A stretch of 64,000 nt of DNA from Bradyrhizobium sp. RP6 (lineage in GTDB: Bacteria; Pseudomonadota; Alphaproteobacteria; Rhizobiales; Xanthobacteraceae): the NCBI RefSeq assembly GCF_003837805.1, contig NZ_RQIT01000001.1:620001-684000 (forward strand). Reading direction: 5' to 3'. Below the pieces are notes generated by a model, which ran no database searches, was not told the origin of the DNA, and was given only the letters and a program-made list of their open reading frames with translations. A program made the translations under genes and the position numbers. This document shows, in pieces, positions 53,947 through 62,074 of this stretch; positions within the stretch are counted from its first letter, which is position 1, and each line of letters opens with the position of its first letter.

Positions 53947-56900
53947 ATGACGACAGCGACCGGGCTGCGCTCGGCCGACCGGAATGCCGTCTTAGCCACC
54001 CTCGGCGACTACATTCGAGAAATCGGCAACCCCGACGATCTCGCCTATGCCGCGGCTGAGCTGCTTGGCCGCAGCCTCAATGTCAGCCGGGCAGGTTACG
54101 GCACCGTTGATACCTCCGCCGAAACGATCACTATCGTTCGCGACTGGAACGCTCCCGGGATCTCAAGCCTGGCCGGCGTGCTGCGCTTTCGCGACTACGG
54201 CAGCTATATCGAGGATTTGAAGCGGGGCGAAACGGTCATCTGCGCCGATGCCGAAAAAGATCCTCGCATCGGCGACCGCGCCCGAGCTCTCGAGGCGATC
54301 TCTGCACGCGCGCTCGTCAACATGCCGATCTCCGAGCCCGACGGGGTCGTGGCGCTGTTGTACCTCAACAATGCCGCACCGCGCGAATGGAGCCCTGAAG
54401 AGCTGGAGCTCATCCGCGATGTTGCCGAGCGCACGCGCACCGCGGTCGAACGCCGCCGTGCGGAAACGGCCGTGCGCGAGAACGAAGCCCGGCTGCTCTT
54501 CCTTGACGCCCTCAACAAGGAGACGGCCAAGATCCGCGATGCCGACGGCGTGATGGCGGTGACGACGAGAATGGTCGGTGAGCATCTCGGCGTCTCGAAC
54601 TGCGCCTATGCCGACATGGATCCTGATCAGGACGGCTTCACCATACGGGGAGACTGGGCAGCCCCCGGTGCGATGCACATCCTGGGGCACTATAGCCTTG
54701 CTGACTTCGGTGAGAAGGCGGTGCGAGAGCTGAGCGCCGGCAGGCCCCTCGTCATCAACGACAATCTGAAGGAGATCGCGCCGGAGGAAGCCGCGGCTTT
54801 CCAGCGCATCGGCATAGGTTCGACGATTTGCATGCCCCTGGTGAAGGAGGGGCGACTGACTGCCTTGATGGCGATACATCACCGGGGCCCGCATCTCTGG
54901 ACGCCACGGGAGCTTGCTTTGCTCACCGAGGTGACGGAGCGATCATGGGCGCACATCGAGCGCGTCCGGTCGGAGCAGGCAGCCCGGGAAGCGGCCGAAC
55001 GGCTGGTCCTCGCGAACAGGGCGGCGGGCATCGGCACCTGGGACTACGATCCACTCAACGACGTTCTCCGATGGGATAGCCGCTGCAAGGAGGTGTTCGG
55101 TCTCCGTCCGGACGCCGACGTCAGCTATGAAGCGTCGTTCCTGAAGGGCATTCATCCCGACGACAGGCAGCGCGCCCATGAGGCCGTATCGGCAGCCCTG
55201 AAGCCCCATTCTCCGGCGAGCTACAACATCGAATACCGAACTGTTGGTATTGAGGACGGCGTCGAGCGCTGGATCGCCGCCACTGGTCGCGCAATTTTTT
55301 CCGGAGGCCAGGCTACGCGCTTCATTGGGACGGTGCTGGATATCTCCGCACAAAAGAAAACCGAACGTCATCTCAGGATCCTCAACGATACGGGGACATC
55401 GGTTGCCCGCGAGCGCGATCTCGAGAAGATCGTTCAGATCGTGACAGACGCCGGCGTCGAGCTGACGGCTGCTCAATTCGGAGCCTTCTTCTACAACGTC
55501 CTGGCAGCGGACGGCGGCAGCTACATGCTGTACTCGCTGTCCGGCGCACCCCGATCCGCTTTCGAAAACTTCCCAATGCCGCGCAACACCGCCGTGTTCG
55601 AGCCGACGTTCAAGGGCACGGGCGTGGTGAGGTCGGACGACATTCTGCAGGACCCGCGCTATGGCAGGAATGCGCCGCGCAAAGGCATGCCCGAGGGCCA
55701 TCTTCCGGTCCGCTCCTACCTGGCGGTCCCCGTGGTCTCGCGAAGCGGCGAAGTGCTCGGTGGGCTTTTCTTCGGCCACGCGGAGGTAGGTAAGTTCCAC
55801 GAAGAGCATGAGGCCGCATTGCTCGGCATTGCCGGTCATGCCGCGACGGCCATAGACAACGCTCGGCTCTTGACCAAGCTCGAGACGCTCAATGCCGAAC
55901 TGGAGCAACGTGTCGCCGACGAGATAGGCGAGCGCATGAAGGCCGAGGAGCAATTGCGGCAATCGCAGAAGATGGAAGCCGTCGGGCAATTGACGGGAGG
56001 CATTGCCCACGACTTCAACAATATGCTGGCTGTGATACTGGGAGGCCTGAATCTTGCAAAGCGGCGGCTCAGCAAAGGAGAGGTCAGTGTTGAGCGCTTC
56101 ATCGAGGGTGCCATTGACGGCGCAAACCGCGCAGCCACTTTGACGCAAAGGTTGCTCGCGTTCTCGCGTCAGCAGCCTCTTGCGCCGGAAGTCCTGGACG
56201 TCAACAGGATGGTCGGCGGGATGAGTGAGTTGCTCGAGCGATCGCTTGGCGAGCTGGTCCACCTCGAATCGGTCCTCGCTGCGGGTCTCTGGCGCGTCAA
56301 AGCCGACCCCGCCCAGCTGGAAAGCGCGGTCATCAATCTCGCGGTGAATGCGCGTGATGCCATGCCGAAGGGCGGCAGGCTGACAATCGAAACCAGCAAC
56401 GCTTCGATAGATCGAAAATATGCCCGCGAATACGCCCTGGCACCCGGGCAATACGTTCTGATTGCCGTGACGGACAACGGCACGGGAATTCCGGCCGAGA
56501 TGCTGGGAAAGGTCTTCGATCCGTTCTTCACGACCAAGGTCGTCGGCAAGGGCACCGGCCTCGGACTAAGTCAGGTCTACGGCTTCGTGCGGCAGTCGGG
56601 CGGCCATGTCAAAATCTACTCGGAAGTCGACGTCGGCACGACCGTGAAGATCTACCTTCCACGTATCATCGGCGAGGAGGCAATCGCGGACTCCGCGCGC
56701 GGAGTCATCCATCCAGGCGCAAGCCATCAGAACGAGACGATTCTCGTCGTGGAAGACGACGAGCGTGTCCGCAGCATCTCATCCGAAAGCCTGCGCGAGC
56801 TCGGCTATAGCGTCATCGAAGCTGCGAGCGCCAGAGAGGCGATCAGGACGATCGAAAACGGCACCATTCCGGATCTGCTGTTCACGGATGTCGTCATGCC

Positions 56901-57096
56901 CGAAATGACCGGGGCTGAACTCGCGGCAGAGCTGTCGAAACGACATCCGGGCTTGAAGGTGTTGTTTACCACCGGCTATACGCGCAATGCGATCGTCCAC
57001 AACGGCGTGCTCGACGCCGGCAAGCATCTGCTGTCCAAGCCCTTTGCGATCGAAGACCTGGCCGCCAAAATTCGCAATCTGCTCGACGAGAGTTGA
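53947..57096 (+). CDS. hybrid sensor histidine kinase with three GAF domains, PAS and receiver
   Basis: A 1049-residue protein without evident transmembrane segments, so probably cytosolic. Domain order: GAF 1 (about 20-170), GAF 2 (about 190-345), PAS/PAC (about 350-475, with [19 protein letters not shown]), GAF 3 (about 485-645, with [19 protein letters not shown] before it), HisKA with the phospho-acceptor in [17 protein letters not shown] (His about 688), HATPase with [14 protein letters not shown] and [19 protein letters not shown], and a C-terminal receiver with Asp about 981 in [13 protein letters not shown]. No DNA-binding partner gene is adjacent. The GAF domains lack an obvious bilin Cys, so the signal is unknown. 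Confidence 0.93.
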   Translation: MTTATGLRSADRNAVLATLGDYIREIGNPDDLAYAAAELLGRSLNVSRAGYGTVDTSAETITIVRDWNAPGISSLAGVLRFRDYGSYIEDLKRGETVICADAEKDPRIGDRARALEAISARALVNMPISEPDGVVALLYLNNAAPREWSPEELELIRDVAERTRTAVERRRAETAVRENEARLLFLDALNKETAKIRDADGVMAVTTRMVGEHLGVSNCAYADMDPDQDGFTIRGDWAAPGAMHILGHYSLADFGEKAVRELSAGRPLVINDNLKEIAPEEAAAFQRIGIGSTICMPLVKEGRLTALMAIHHRGPHLWTPRELALLTEVTERSWAHIERVRSEQAAREAAERLVLANRAAGIGTWDYDPLNDVLRWDSRCKEVFGLRPDADVSYEASFLKGIHPDDRQRAHEAVSAALKPHSPASYNIEYRTVGIEDGVERWIAATGRAIFSGGQATRFIGTVLDISAQKKTERHLRILNDTGTSVARERDLEKIVQIVTDAGVELTAAQFGAFFYNVLAADGGSYMLYSLSGAPRSAFENFPMPRNTAVFEPTFKGTGVVRSDDILQDPRYGRNAPRKGMPEGHLPVRSYLAVPVVSRSGEVLGGLFFGHAEVGKFHEEHEAALLGIAGHAATAIDNARLLTKLETLNAELEQRVADEIGERMKAEEQLRQSQKMEAVGQLTGGIAHDFNNMLAVILGGLNLAKRRLSKGEVSVERFIEGAIDGANRAATLTQRLLAFSRQQPLAPEVLDVNRMVGGMSELLERSLGELVHLESVLAAGLWRVKADPAQLESAVINLAVNARDAMPKGGRLTIETSNASIDRKYAREYALAPGQYVLIAVTDNGTGIPAEMLGKVFDPFFTTKVVGKGTGLGLSQVYGFVRQSGGHVKIYSEVDVGTTVKIYLPRIIGEEAIADSARGVIHPGASHQNETILVVEDDERVRSISSESLRELGYSVIEAASAREAIRTIENGTIPDLLFTDVVMPEMTGAELAAELSKRHPGLKVLFTTGYTRNAIVHNGVLDAGKHLLSKPFAIEDLAAKIRNLLDES

Positions 57097-57340
57097 GAGC
57101 GTCGCGTCAGACGCCCTTCGATTCGAAGCACGCCGGCTTCCAAAGCGAATGGCTTCAGGTTGAATCGATCGCCGCGGGCATCGAGCTTCATCCCATTGCG
57201 CTTTGCGGCGATGTCGATCCGGCGGTGAAGCTCGTACCCGACGATCTTCGGATAGATATGTCCCCTTGCATGTCGCCTTCAGAGGGCGCTGTCCCGGCTT
57301 TCGCCAGAAGACCTTTGAGGAATATGCCGACGCGCATTGA

Positions 57341-58747
57341 TCACGTCAGTCGATCGATGATCTGAAGGAGCCGACCGCAGGACGCCTCGATCTTCTTGAG
57401 AGGAGACATTGCGACGCCGAGCAACAATCCCGGGCGCGCAGAAGCATGCGTCGCAGACCAGAGCGATAGCGGCGTAGGCGCGAGGCCAAGCCGTGCCGCT
57501 TCCCTGGCGATGGCCAGATCGGGTGCTCCCTCCGGCAAGCGCAGGATCGCAGCCAATCCGGCAATCGCAACGTTTGCAGTGCGCGGGCGCAGGTATTTCA
57601 GCAAACCATCGGCTTGCGTTGCGTAGATCCGTTTGGTGCGCCGAAGATGCCGGAGATAATGGCCGTCGCTCATGAAATCAGCCAGCGCAAGCTGCACCGC
57701 GCGTCCAGGCGCAGGCGCGAGGCACGCCGCAACTTCGGCGAATCGCGACGCCAGAGCGGCGGGTGCAACCACAAAGCCCAGTCGCAGGGCCGGCGTCACG
57801 GTCTTGCTGAAAGTTCCTATGTGAATGACGCGACCGGCGCGGTCGAGCGAGGCAAGCGCCGGTGTCGCCCGGCCCTCGAGCTGAAGCTCGCTCAGATAGT
57901 CATCCTCGATCACCCACGCCTTGCTTTGCGTGGCCCAGTCGAGCAGGCGTGAGCGTCTTGCCAGCGACAATGTCGCTCCGAGCGGCGCCTGCTGACCCGG
58001 CGTCACGACCACCAGTGCGGCATCAGGAGCATGCTTCAGGCCGAAATCGACATCGATGCCGTCGGCATCAACGGGGATCGGCACGATCGATGATCGCGCA
58101 AGCGTGAGGCCGTGCCGGGTGAACGGAAAGCCCGGGTCCTCCATCCAGGCCTTCTTCTGCTCGAGGCCGAGGACGCGGAGCGTCAGGCCAAGGCCGCCGC
58201 TGAAACCGCCGGTGATGATGATCTGGAAGGGCGCGCATTCGATTCCGCGCGCCAGCGCGAGGTAGGCCGCGATCTCGCGCCGCAACGCCGGCTCGCCGCG
58301 CGGATCAGGATAGATCGCCGGTGCGCTCGTCTCGATACGGACCGCCCGCGCGCGTATCCGCGCCAGCAACGTCGCGGGAAGCGTCTCCTGCGCAGGCACG
58401 CCCATCTGGAAGATCGCCGGGCCAGCCGTGAGCTCCTGGTACATCTCCATGAACGAGCCCGGGGCAGGAGACTTGTCCCGCCGCACCGGAAGGCGCGGCC
58501 GGTCCGCGACATGTGTTCCAGTCGCGCGGCTTGCGACGATCAGTTGGGCGGCTGAGAGCTTTTCGTATGCGACGCGCACGGTGCCGCGCGCGACGCCGAG
58601 CTGAGCGGCCAGATCCTGCCAGGAGGGCAGGCGCGCGCCCGGGGCGAGCACGCCGCTCTCGATGGCGGCCCTGATTCCCCTGTGGATCTGCTCGGCCAAC
58701 GGCGTCTTCGCAAATCGATCCAGGTCCAGGCGCAACGGCTTGGTCAT
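57341..58747 (-). CDS. MocR/PdxR-type regulator (GntR HTH fused to aminotransferase fold)
   Basis: A 468-residue protein. The N-terminal winged helix has PLAEQIHRGIRAAIESGVL and DLAAQLGVARGTVRVAYEKL; the rest is a PLP aminotransferase-like domain with TGGFSGGLGLTLRVLG, VVVTPGQQAPLG, and the PLP Lys region HIGTFSKTVTPALRLGFVV. ATG 58747 is chosen because upstream residues are not homologous. It is divergent from the carboxymuconolactone-decarboxylase-like gene; the 114-bp gap between them contains GTACACGATTTTTGTGCATTC, which has the repeated GTRCA half-sites of a candidate operator. Confidence 0.9.
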   Translation of the reverse strand: MTKPLRLDLDRFAKTPLAEQIHRGIRAAIESGVLAPGARLPSWQDLAAQLGVARGTVRVAYEKLSAAQLIVASRATGTHVADRPRLPVRRDKSPAPGSFMEMYQELTAGPAIFQMGVPAQETLPATLLARIRARAVRIETSAPAIYPDPRGEPALRREIAAYLALARGIECAPFQIIITGGFSGGLGLTLRVLGLEQKKAWMEDPGFPFTRHGLTLARSSIVPIPVDADGIDVDFGLKHAPDAALVVVTPGQQAPLGATLSLARRSRLLDWATQSKAWVIEDDYLSELQLEGRATPALASLDRAGRVIHIGTFSKTVTPALRLGFVVAPAALASRFAEVAACLAPAPGRAVQLALADFMSDGHYLRHLRRTKRIYATQADGLLKYLRPRTANVAIAGLAAILRLPEGAPDLAIAREAARLGLAPTPLSLWSATHASARPGLLLGVAMSPLKKIEASCGRLLQIIDRLT

Positions 58748-58861
58748 GCCTGCTTGGTACACGATTTTTGTGCATTCTTGGTGCTTTTTCGTGGACCAGA
58801 GCAGGGGCACCTAAAGGGCAACGGGGAGTGTTCGTCCCTCCGATCGTGAAGGAGCAAGCAG

Positions 58862-59323
58862 ATGAGTGAACGTCTCGACTACAACCACGTTGCACCGGCA
58901 GGCGCGAAGGCGCTGGGCGGTGTCTACGGCTACGTCATGCAGAGCGGGCTTCCCGCGACGCTGGTCACCCTGGTCTATCTCCGTGTGTCGCAGATCAACA
59001 ACTGCGCCTATTGCCTCGACATGCATACGCGCGACCTGCTCAAGAGTGGCGTGAAGATCGAAAAGCTGGCGCTGGTGCAGGCGTGGGCGGAGGCAGGCGA
59101 TCTCTTCGACGAGCGCGAGCGCGCCGCCCTTGCATGGGCCGAGACGGTCACCCGCGTCACCGAGACCAGCGTTCCAGATGATGCTTATCGAGCCGCCCGC
59201 AAGATCTTCAATGAGCGCGAGCTCGTCGATCTCACGATCGCGATCAGCCTGATGAATGCATACAATCGCATGTCGACCAGCTTCCGGAAAACGCCGCAGG
59301 CCGTGCTCGCGAGTGCCGCCTGA
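58862..59323 (+). CDS. carboxymuconolactone decarboxylase / AhpD-like protein
   Basis: A 153-residue all-helical protein. The AhpD-type redox motif is INNCAYCLDMHTRDLLKSGV, with Cys-x-x-Cys followed by His. Members act as alkylhydroperoxidases or have related thiol chemistry. The start has a GAAGGAGCAAGCAG site. It is the first gene of a unit with the HD-domain gene, under the divergent MocR-type regulator. Confidence 0.9.
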   Translation: MSERLDYNHVAPAGAKALGGVYGYVMQSGLPATLVTLVYLRVSQINNCAYCLDMHTRDLLKSGVKIEKLALVQAWAEAGDLFDERERAALAWAETVTRVTETSVPDDAYRAARKIFNERELVDLTIAISLMNAYNRMSTSFRKTPQAVLASAA

Positions 59324-59365
59324 CGACGAATGACATCGGCCGAAACAGAAAGCAGGAGCCTGAAA

Positions 59366-60004
59366 ATGACGAGCGTGATCTCCGGCGTCAAAATTCCCGA
59401 CAGTCAATTGGCGCGCGAGGCTGCCGAACTGGTGCGCAGTTACGAAGGCGAGATGTTGTTCAACCATTCGGTTCGCGTCTACATATTCGGCGCGATCAAG
59501 GGGCTGCGTCAGAAGCTGAAGTTCGATCCCGAGCTGCTGTATGTCGCGGCGCTGTTTCACGACCTCGGTCTCGTCGATCGCTACCACACCGAGACCAAGC
59601 GATTTGAGGTCGACGGCGCCGACGCCGCGCGCGACTTTCTGCGGGCGCGCGGCATTGCCGAGCCGCAGTCCGACCTGGTGTGGGAAGCAATCGCGCTACA
59701 CACCACCCCCGGCATTCCGCAATATATGAGACCGGAGATCGCGCTCACCAACGCAGGCGTCCTGGTGGACGTCGTGGGCATTGGATATGACGAGTACACG
59801 CCGGAGCAGCGCGACCAGGTGATCTCCGCGTACCCGCGCGGCGACTTCAAGAACGAGTTCCTGAAGGTGCAGACCTGCTCAGCGCTGAAGAAGCCGCAGA
59901 CGACGTTCGGGACCGTCAATTTCGATTACATCGAAGATCACGATCCGAGCTTCCGCAAGCCGAACGCGTGCACACGCATCCGCAACACGCCCTGGCAAAG
60001 TTGA
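59366..60004 (+). CDS. HD domain protein, cyanamide-hydratase-like
   Basis: A 212-residue protein. The metal-binding HD motif is visible as LFNHSVRVYIFGAIKG (first His), LYVAALFHDLGLVDRY (His-Asp) and AIALHTTPGIPQYM (later His). This order and spacing resemble the cyanamide hydratase (DDI2-like) group of HD proteins. ATG 59366 has AGGAGCCTGAAA upstream; an in-frame ATG at 59330 is the alternative. It follows the AhpD-like gene by 42 bp. Confidence 0.85.
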   Translation: MTSVISGVKIPDSQLAREAAELVRSYEGEMLFNHSVRVYIFGAIKGLRQKLKFDPELLYVAALFHDLGLVDRYHTETKRFEVDGADAARDFLRARGIAEPQSDLVWEAIALHTTPGIPQYMRPEIALTNAGVLVDVVGIGYDEYTPEQRDQVISAYPRGDFKNEFLKVQTCSALKKPQTTFGTVNFDYIEDHDPSFRKPNACTRIRNTPWQS

Positions 60005-60055
60005 GGCGACGCAGCCGCCCCGTCACGGGATGCCTGGCATCAGCCAAACGGTTGA

Positions 60056-60313
60056 TCATCCGGCGGGGCGTCTCGGGCGGTGAGGGGGCGCCGGTTTGCT
60101 TGACGGAAAATATGGATTCACCACGCAACTCGCGGAGCGCCCGACGGCGAGATAGCGGCACTGCGCGAGCGATGCGTAGCGGCAGTCGAAATAGCCGACG
60201 GGCCCGTAGATCTGCATGCAGACCGGATAGCTCGGATCGTAGGTCTGTGCATGCGCAAGTCCGCCGGCCAAGAGCTGGGCGATCGCGATGAGCGCGAGGC
60301 GGGCCCGGCGCAT
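60056..60313 (-). CDS. DUF3551 family secreted protein
   Basis: An 85-residue protein with a signal peptide (LALIAIAQLLAGGLAHAQ) and the DUF3551 pattern: VCMQIYGPVGYFDCRYASLAQC, then GRSASCVVNPYF with four conserved Cys. Such proteins are abundant in Bradyrhizobium, with no known function. It lies one base downstream of another DUF3551 gene in the same direction. Confidence 0.85.
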   Translation of the reverse strand: MRRARLALIAIAQLLAGGLAHAQTYDPSYPVCMQIYGPVGYFDCRYASLAQCRYLAVGRSASCVVNPYFPSSKPAPPHRPRRPAG

Positions 60314-60314
60314 C

Positions 60315-60623
60315 TCAGCGTGGCAGGAAATAGCCGGGCGTCTGCGCGCGCGGACGATTCTGATACGCGTATGGATCGTCGCTTTGTCCGACGAAATACG
60401 GATTGGCGATGCAGGTCAGCGCGCGACCGGATGCGCTCTCCTGACATTGCGCGTACGTGTCGAACCTGCAATTGCTGAGTCCCGGCCATTCATCACCGGT
60501 GAGGCAGAATGGATGATTTTTGCCGAATGCGTGCGCCGGGGTGCTTGCACCTGATGCGAACGCAAATGTGGCGAATGCGAGCGAAAATGTGGCGACAATG
60601 GGCAACGGAACTCGACCGCGCAT
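60315..60623 (-). CDS. DUF3551 family secreted protein
   Basis: A 102-residue protein with a signal peptide (VPLPIVATFSLAFATFAFAS) and the pattern FCLTGDEWPGLSNCRFDTYAQC, GRALTCIANPYF. Four Cys match those of the neighbouring paralogue. ATG 60623 is preceded by GGAGAATCGAA; the frame is open to 60740. The two genes are almost contiguous and probably arose by duplication. Confidence 0.85.
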   Translation of the reverse strand: MRGRVPLPIVATFSLAFATFAFASGASTPAHAFGKNHPFCLTGDEWPGLSNCRFDTYAQCQESASGRALTCIANPYFVGQSDDPYAYQNRPRAQTPGYFLPR

Positions 60624-60877
60624 TTCGATTCTCCAATCACGCGAATGTGCGCGCGATGCCGGTACGCGCACGTGCAGTTTATGTCCTCTAGTCGACATTG
60701 GAACTCGTGAAAACCCTTGTTTCATAGGGTTTCCGCACACCTGCTGATAAACATTCGTTAATCAGCGAGGTCCTTTGGACCTAACTGTTGCGTCGCGGTT
60801 ACAGCAATTCCGTCGTCCACTGCTAAGACATTGCGCACGGCCCGGGGGCCTACTGAAGAAACTGGAACGGGAATCAA

Positions 60878-61603
60878 ATGAAGAAGAGTTTGTTGCTTGC
60901 CGCTGTCAGCCTCGTCGCGCTCAGCGCGGCTGCACCGGCGATGGCTGCTGACCTCGCGGCGCGGCCCTACACCAAAGCTCCGCCGGCGGCGATCGCAGCC
61001 GTGTACGACTGGAGCGGCTTCTACATCGGCGTCAACGGTGGCGGCGGTTCGGCGGATACGTCGTGGGACCTCGTCAACTTCGGTCCGGAAGGTTCGCACA
61101 ACTCGACCGGCGGGACGGTCGGTGGCCAGATCGGCTATCGCTGGCAGACTGGCCAGTTCGTTTTCGGTGTGGAAGGCCAGGGCAACTGGGCCGACTTCTC
61201 GGGCGACAACATCAGCCTGATCGCCCCCGGCAATCGTAACCGGACCAGGATGGACGCATTTGGGCTCATCACCGGTCAGGTTGGCTATGCCTGGAACAAC
61301 GTCCTGCTCTACGTGAAGGGCGGTGCGGCTGTCGTCAGCAACAAGTACGACGTCTACAGCGTTGCCACGGGTGCAAACCTCGATAACGCGGACGAGACCC
61401 GCTGGGGCGGCACGGTTGGCGCAGGCCTGGAGTTCGGTTTCGCTCCGAACTGGACGGTCGGTGTCGAGTACAACCACATCTTCCTCGGCGACCAGAATGT
61501 CACGTTCGCCAGTGGTGCGGTCAACCGCATCAAGCAGGACGTCGATATGGGCCTCGTCCGCCTGAACTACAAGTTCGGCGGCCCGCTGATGGCTCGCTAC
61601 TAA
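60878..61603 (+). CDS. outer-membrane beta-barrel protein (Omp25/31 family)
   Basis: A 241-residue protein with a signal peptide (SLLLAAVSLVALSAAAPAMA) and an eight-stranded barrel: YDWSGFYIGVNGGGG, GGQIGYRWQTGQFVFGVEGQ, WTVGVEYNHIFLG, and the terminal LVRLNYKFGGPLMARY. Such proteins are major surface proteins in Rhizobiales. A GAACGGGAATCAA site precedes the ATG. A good terminator follows at 61633. Confidence 0.93.
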   Translation: MKKSLLLAAVSLVALSAAAPAMAADLAARPYTKAPPAAIAAVYDWSGFYIGVNGGGGSADTSWDLVNFGPEGSHNSTGGTVGGQIGYRWQTGQFVFGVEGQGNWADFSGDNISLIAPGNRNRTRMDAFGLITGQVGYAWNNVLLYVKGGAAVVSNKYDVYSVATGANLDNADETRWGGTVGAGLEFGFAPNWTVGVEYNHIFLGDQNVTFASGAVNRIKQDVDMGLVRLNYKFGGPLMARY

Positions 61604-61632
61604 GACAGCTCGCTCAACGCGAGCGGCTGACG

Positions 61633-61661
61633 AAAGCCCCGGCTTCGGCCGGGGCTTTTTT
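61633..61661 (+). terminator. intrinsic terminator after the outer-membrane protein gene
   Basis: The stem AGCCCCGGC / GCCGGGGCT (61635-61643 with 61648-61656) with a TTCG loop is followed by TTTTT. It separates the porin-like gene from the LexA-controlled unit. Confidence 0.9.
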
Positions 61662-61714
61662 GTTGTTTGCATTCAGCGAGTTAACCATCGCGTTTCGCGG
61701 CGGTCTCGGATCGC

Positions 61715-61743
61715 TTGACTCCCCTGAACAAAATGAGAACAAT
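61715..61743 (+). promoter_or_regulatory. promoter with embedded LexA box
   Basis: TTGACT at 61715-61720 and AACAAT at 61738-61743 form -35 and -10 elements with 17-bp spacing. Between and overlapping them, 61726-61740 reads GAAC-AAAATGA-GAAC, an exact match to the alphaproteobacterial LexA box GAAC-N7-GAAC. This is a repressor site inside a promoter, 36 bp upstream of the ATG of a small membrane peptide gene. Confidence 0.75.
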
Positions 61744-61775
61744 GTTCTTCATACGTTCCAGCAAGGGAGCAGGCC

Positions 61776-61874
61776 ATGTTCAGGGTTTTCGTGGAAGAAG
61801 CCGCCGCATTGGCGTCCATCACGCTGTTCGTCGGGATGATCGCGATCTGGGCGCAGGTGATTCCGCAGCTCTAG
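61776..61874 (+). CDS. 32-residue single-span membrane peptide under LexA control
   Basis: The peptide starts MFRVFVEEAAALASITLFVG and ends MIAIWAQVIPQL: a short charged N-terminus, then one hydrophobic helix. The ribosome site AAGGGAGCAGGCC is strong. It is preceded by a promoter with a LexA box, so it should be induced by DNA damage. Caulobacter SidA, a 29-residue membrane peptide that blocks division during the SOS response, offers an analogy in size, topology and control; homology is not claimed. The dnaE gene follows 200 bp later, but its own start region lies beyond. Confidence 0.8.
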   Translation: MFRVFVEEAAALASITLFVGMIAIWAQVIPQL

Positions 61875-62074
61875 GCCGGTGAGCGTGCCGCTTGCGCTTG
61901 GGGAAAAGCGGGACGACTTGGCCGATCCGCCGGTCCGGCGTGGACTCTGGAGCAGTGACGCCCCACCATTGTGAGGCGAGTCGGCCGGGCGATGCGGGAT
62001 CCTCTTTGATCTGCCTGACATCTCCCGGCGCTGGCGACCGCTCCATTTCATCTGCAAGAGGCCGTCACGCGACC

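Noticed and set aside
57093..57365. 90-residue plus-strand frame after the hybrid kinase
   Set aside because: Starts inside the kinase stop region, no ribosome site or domain; treated as intergenic.
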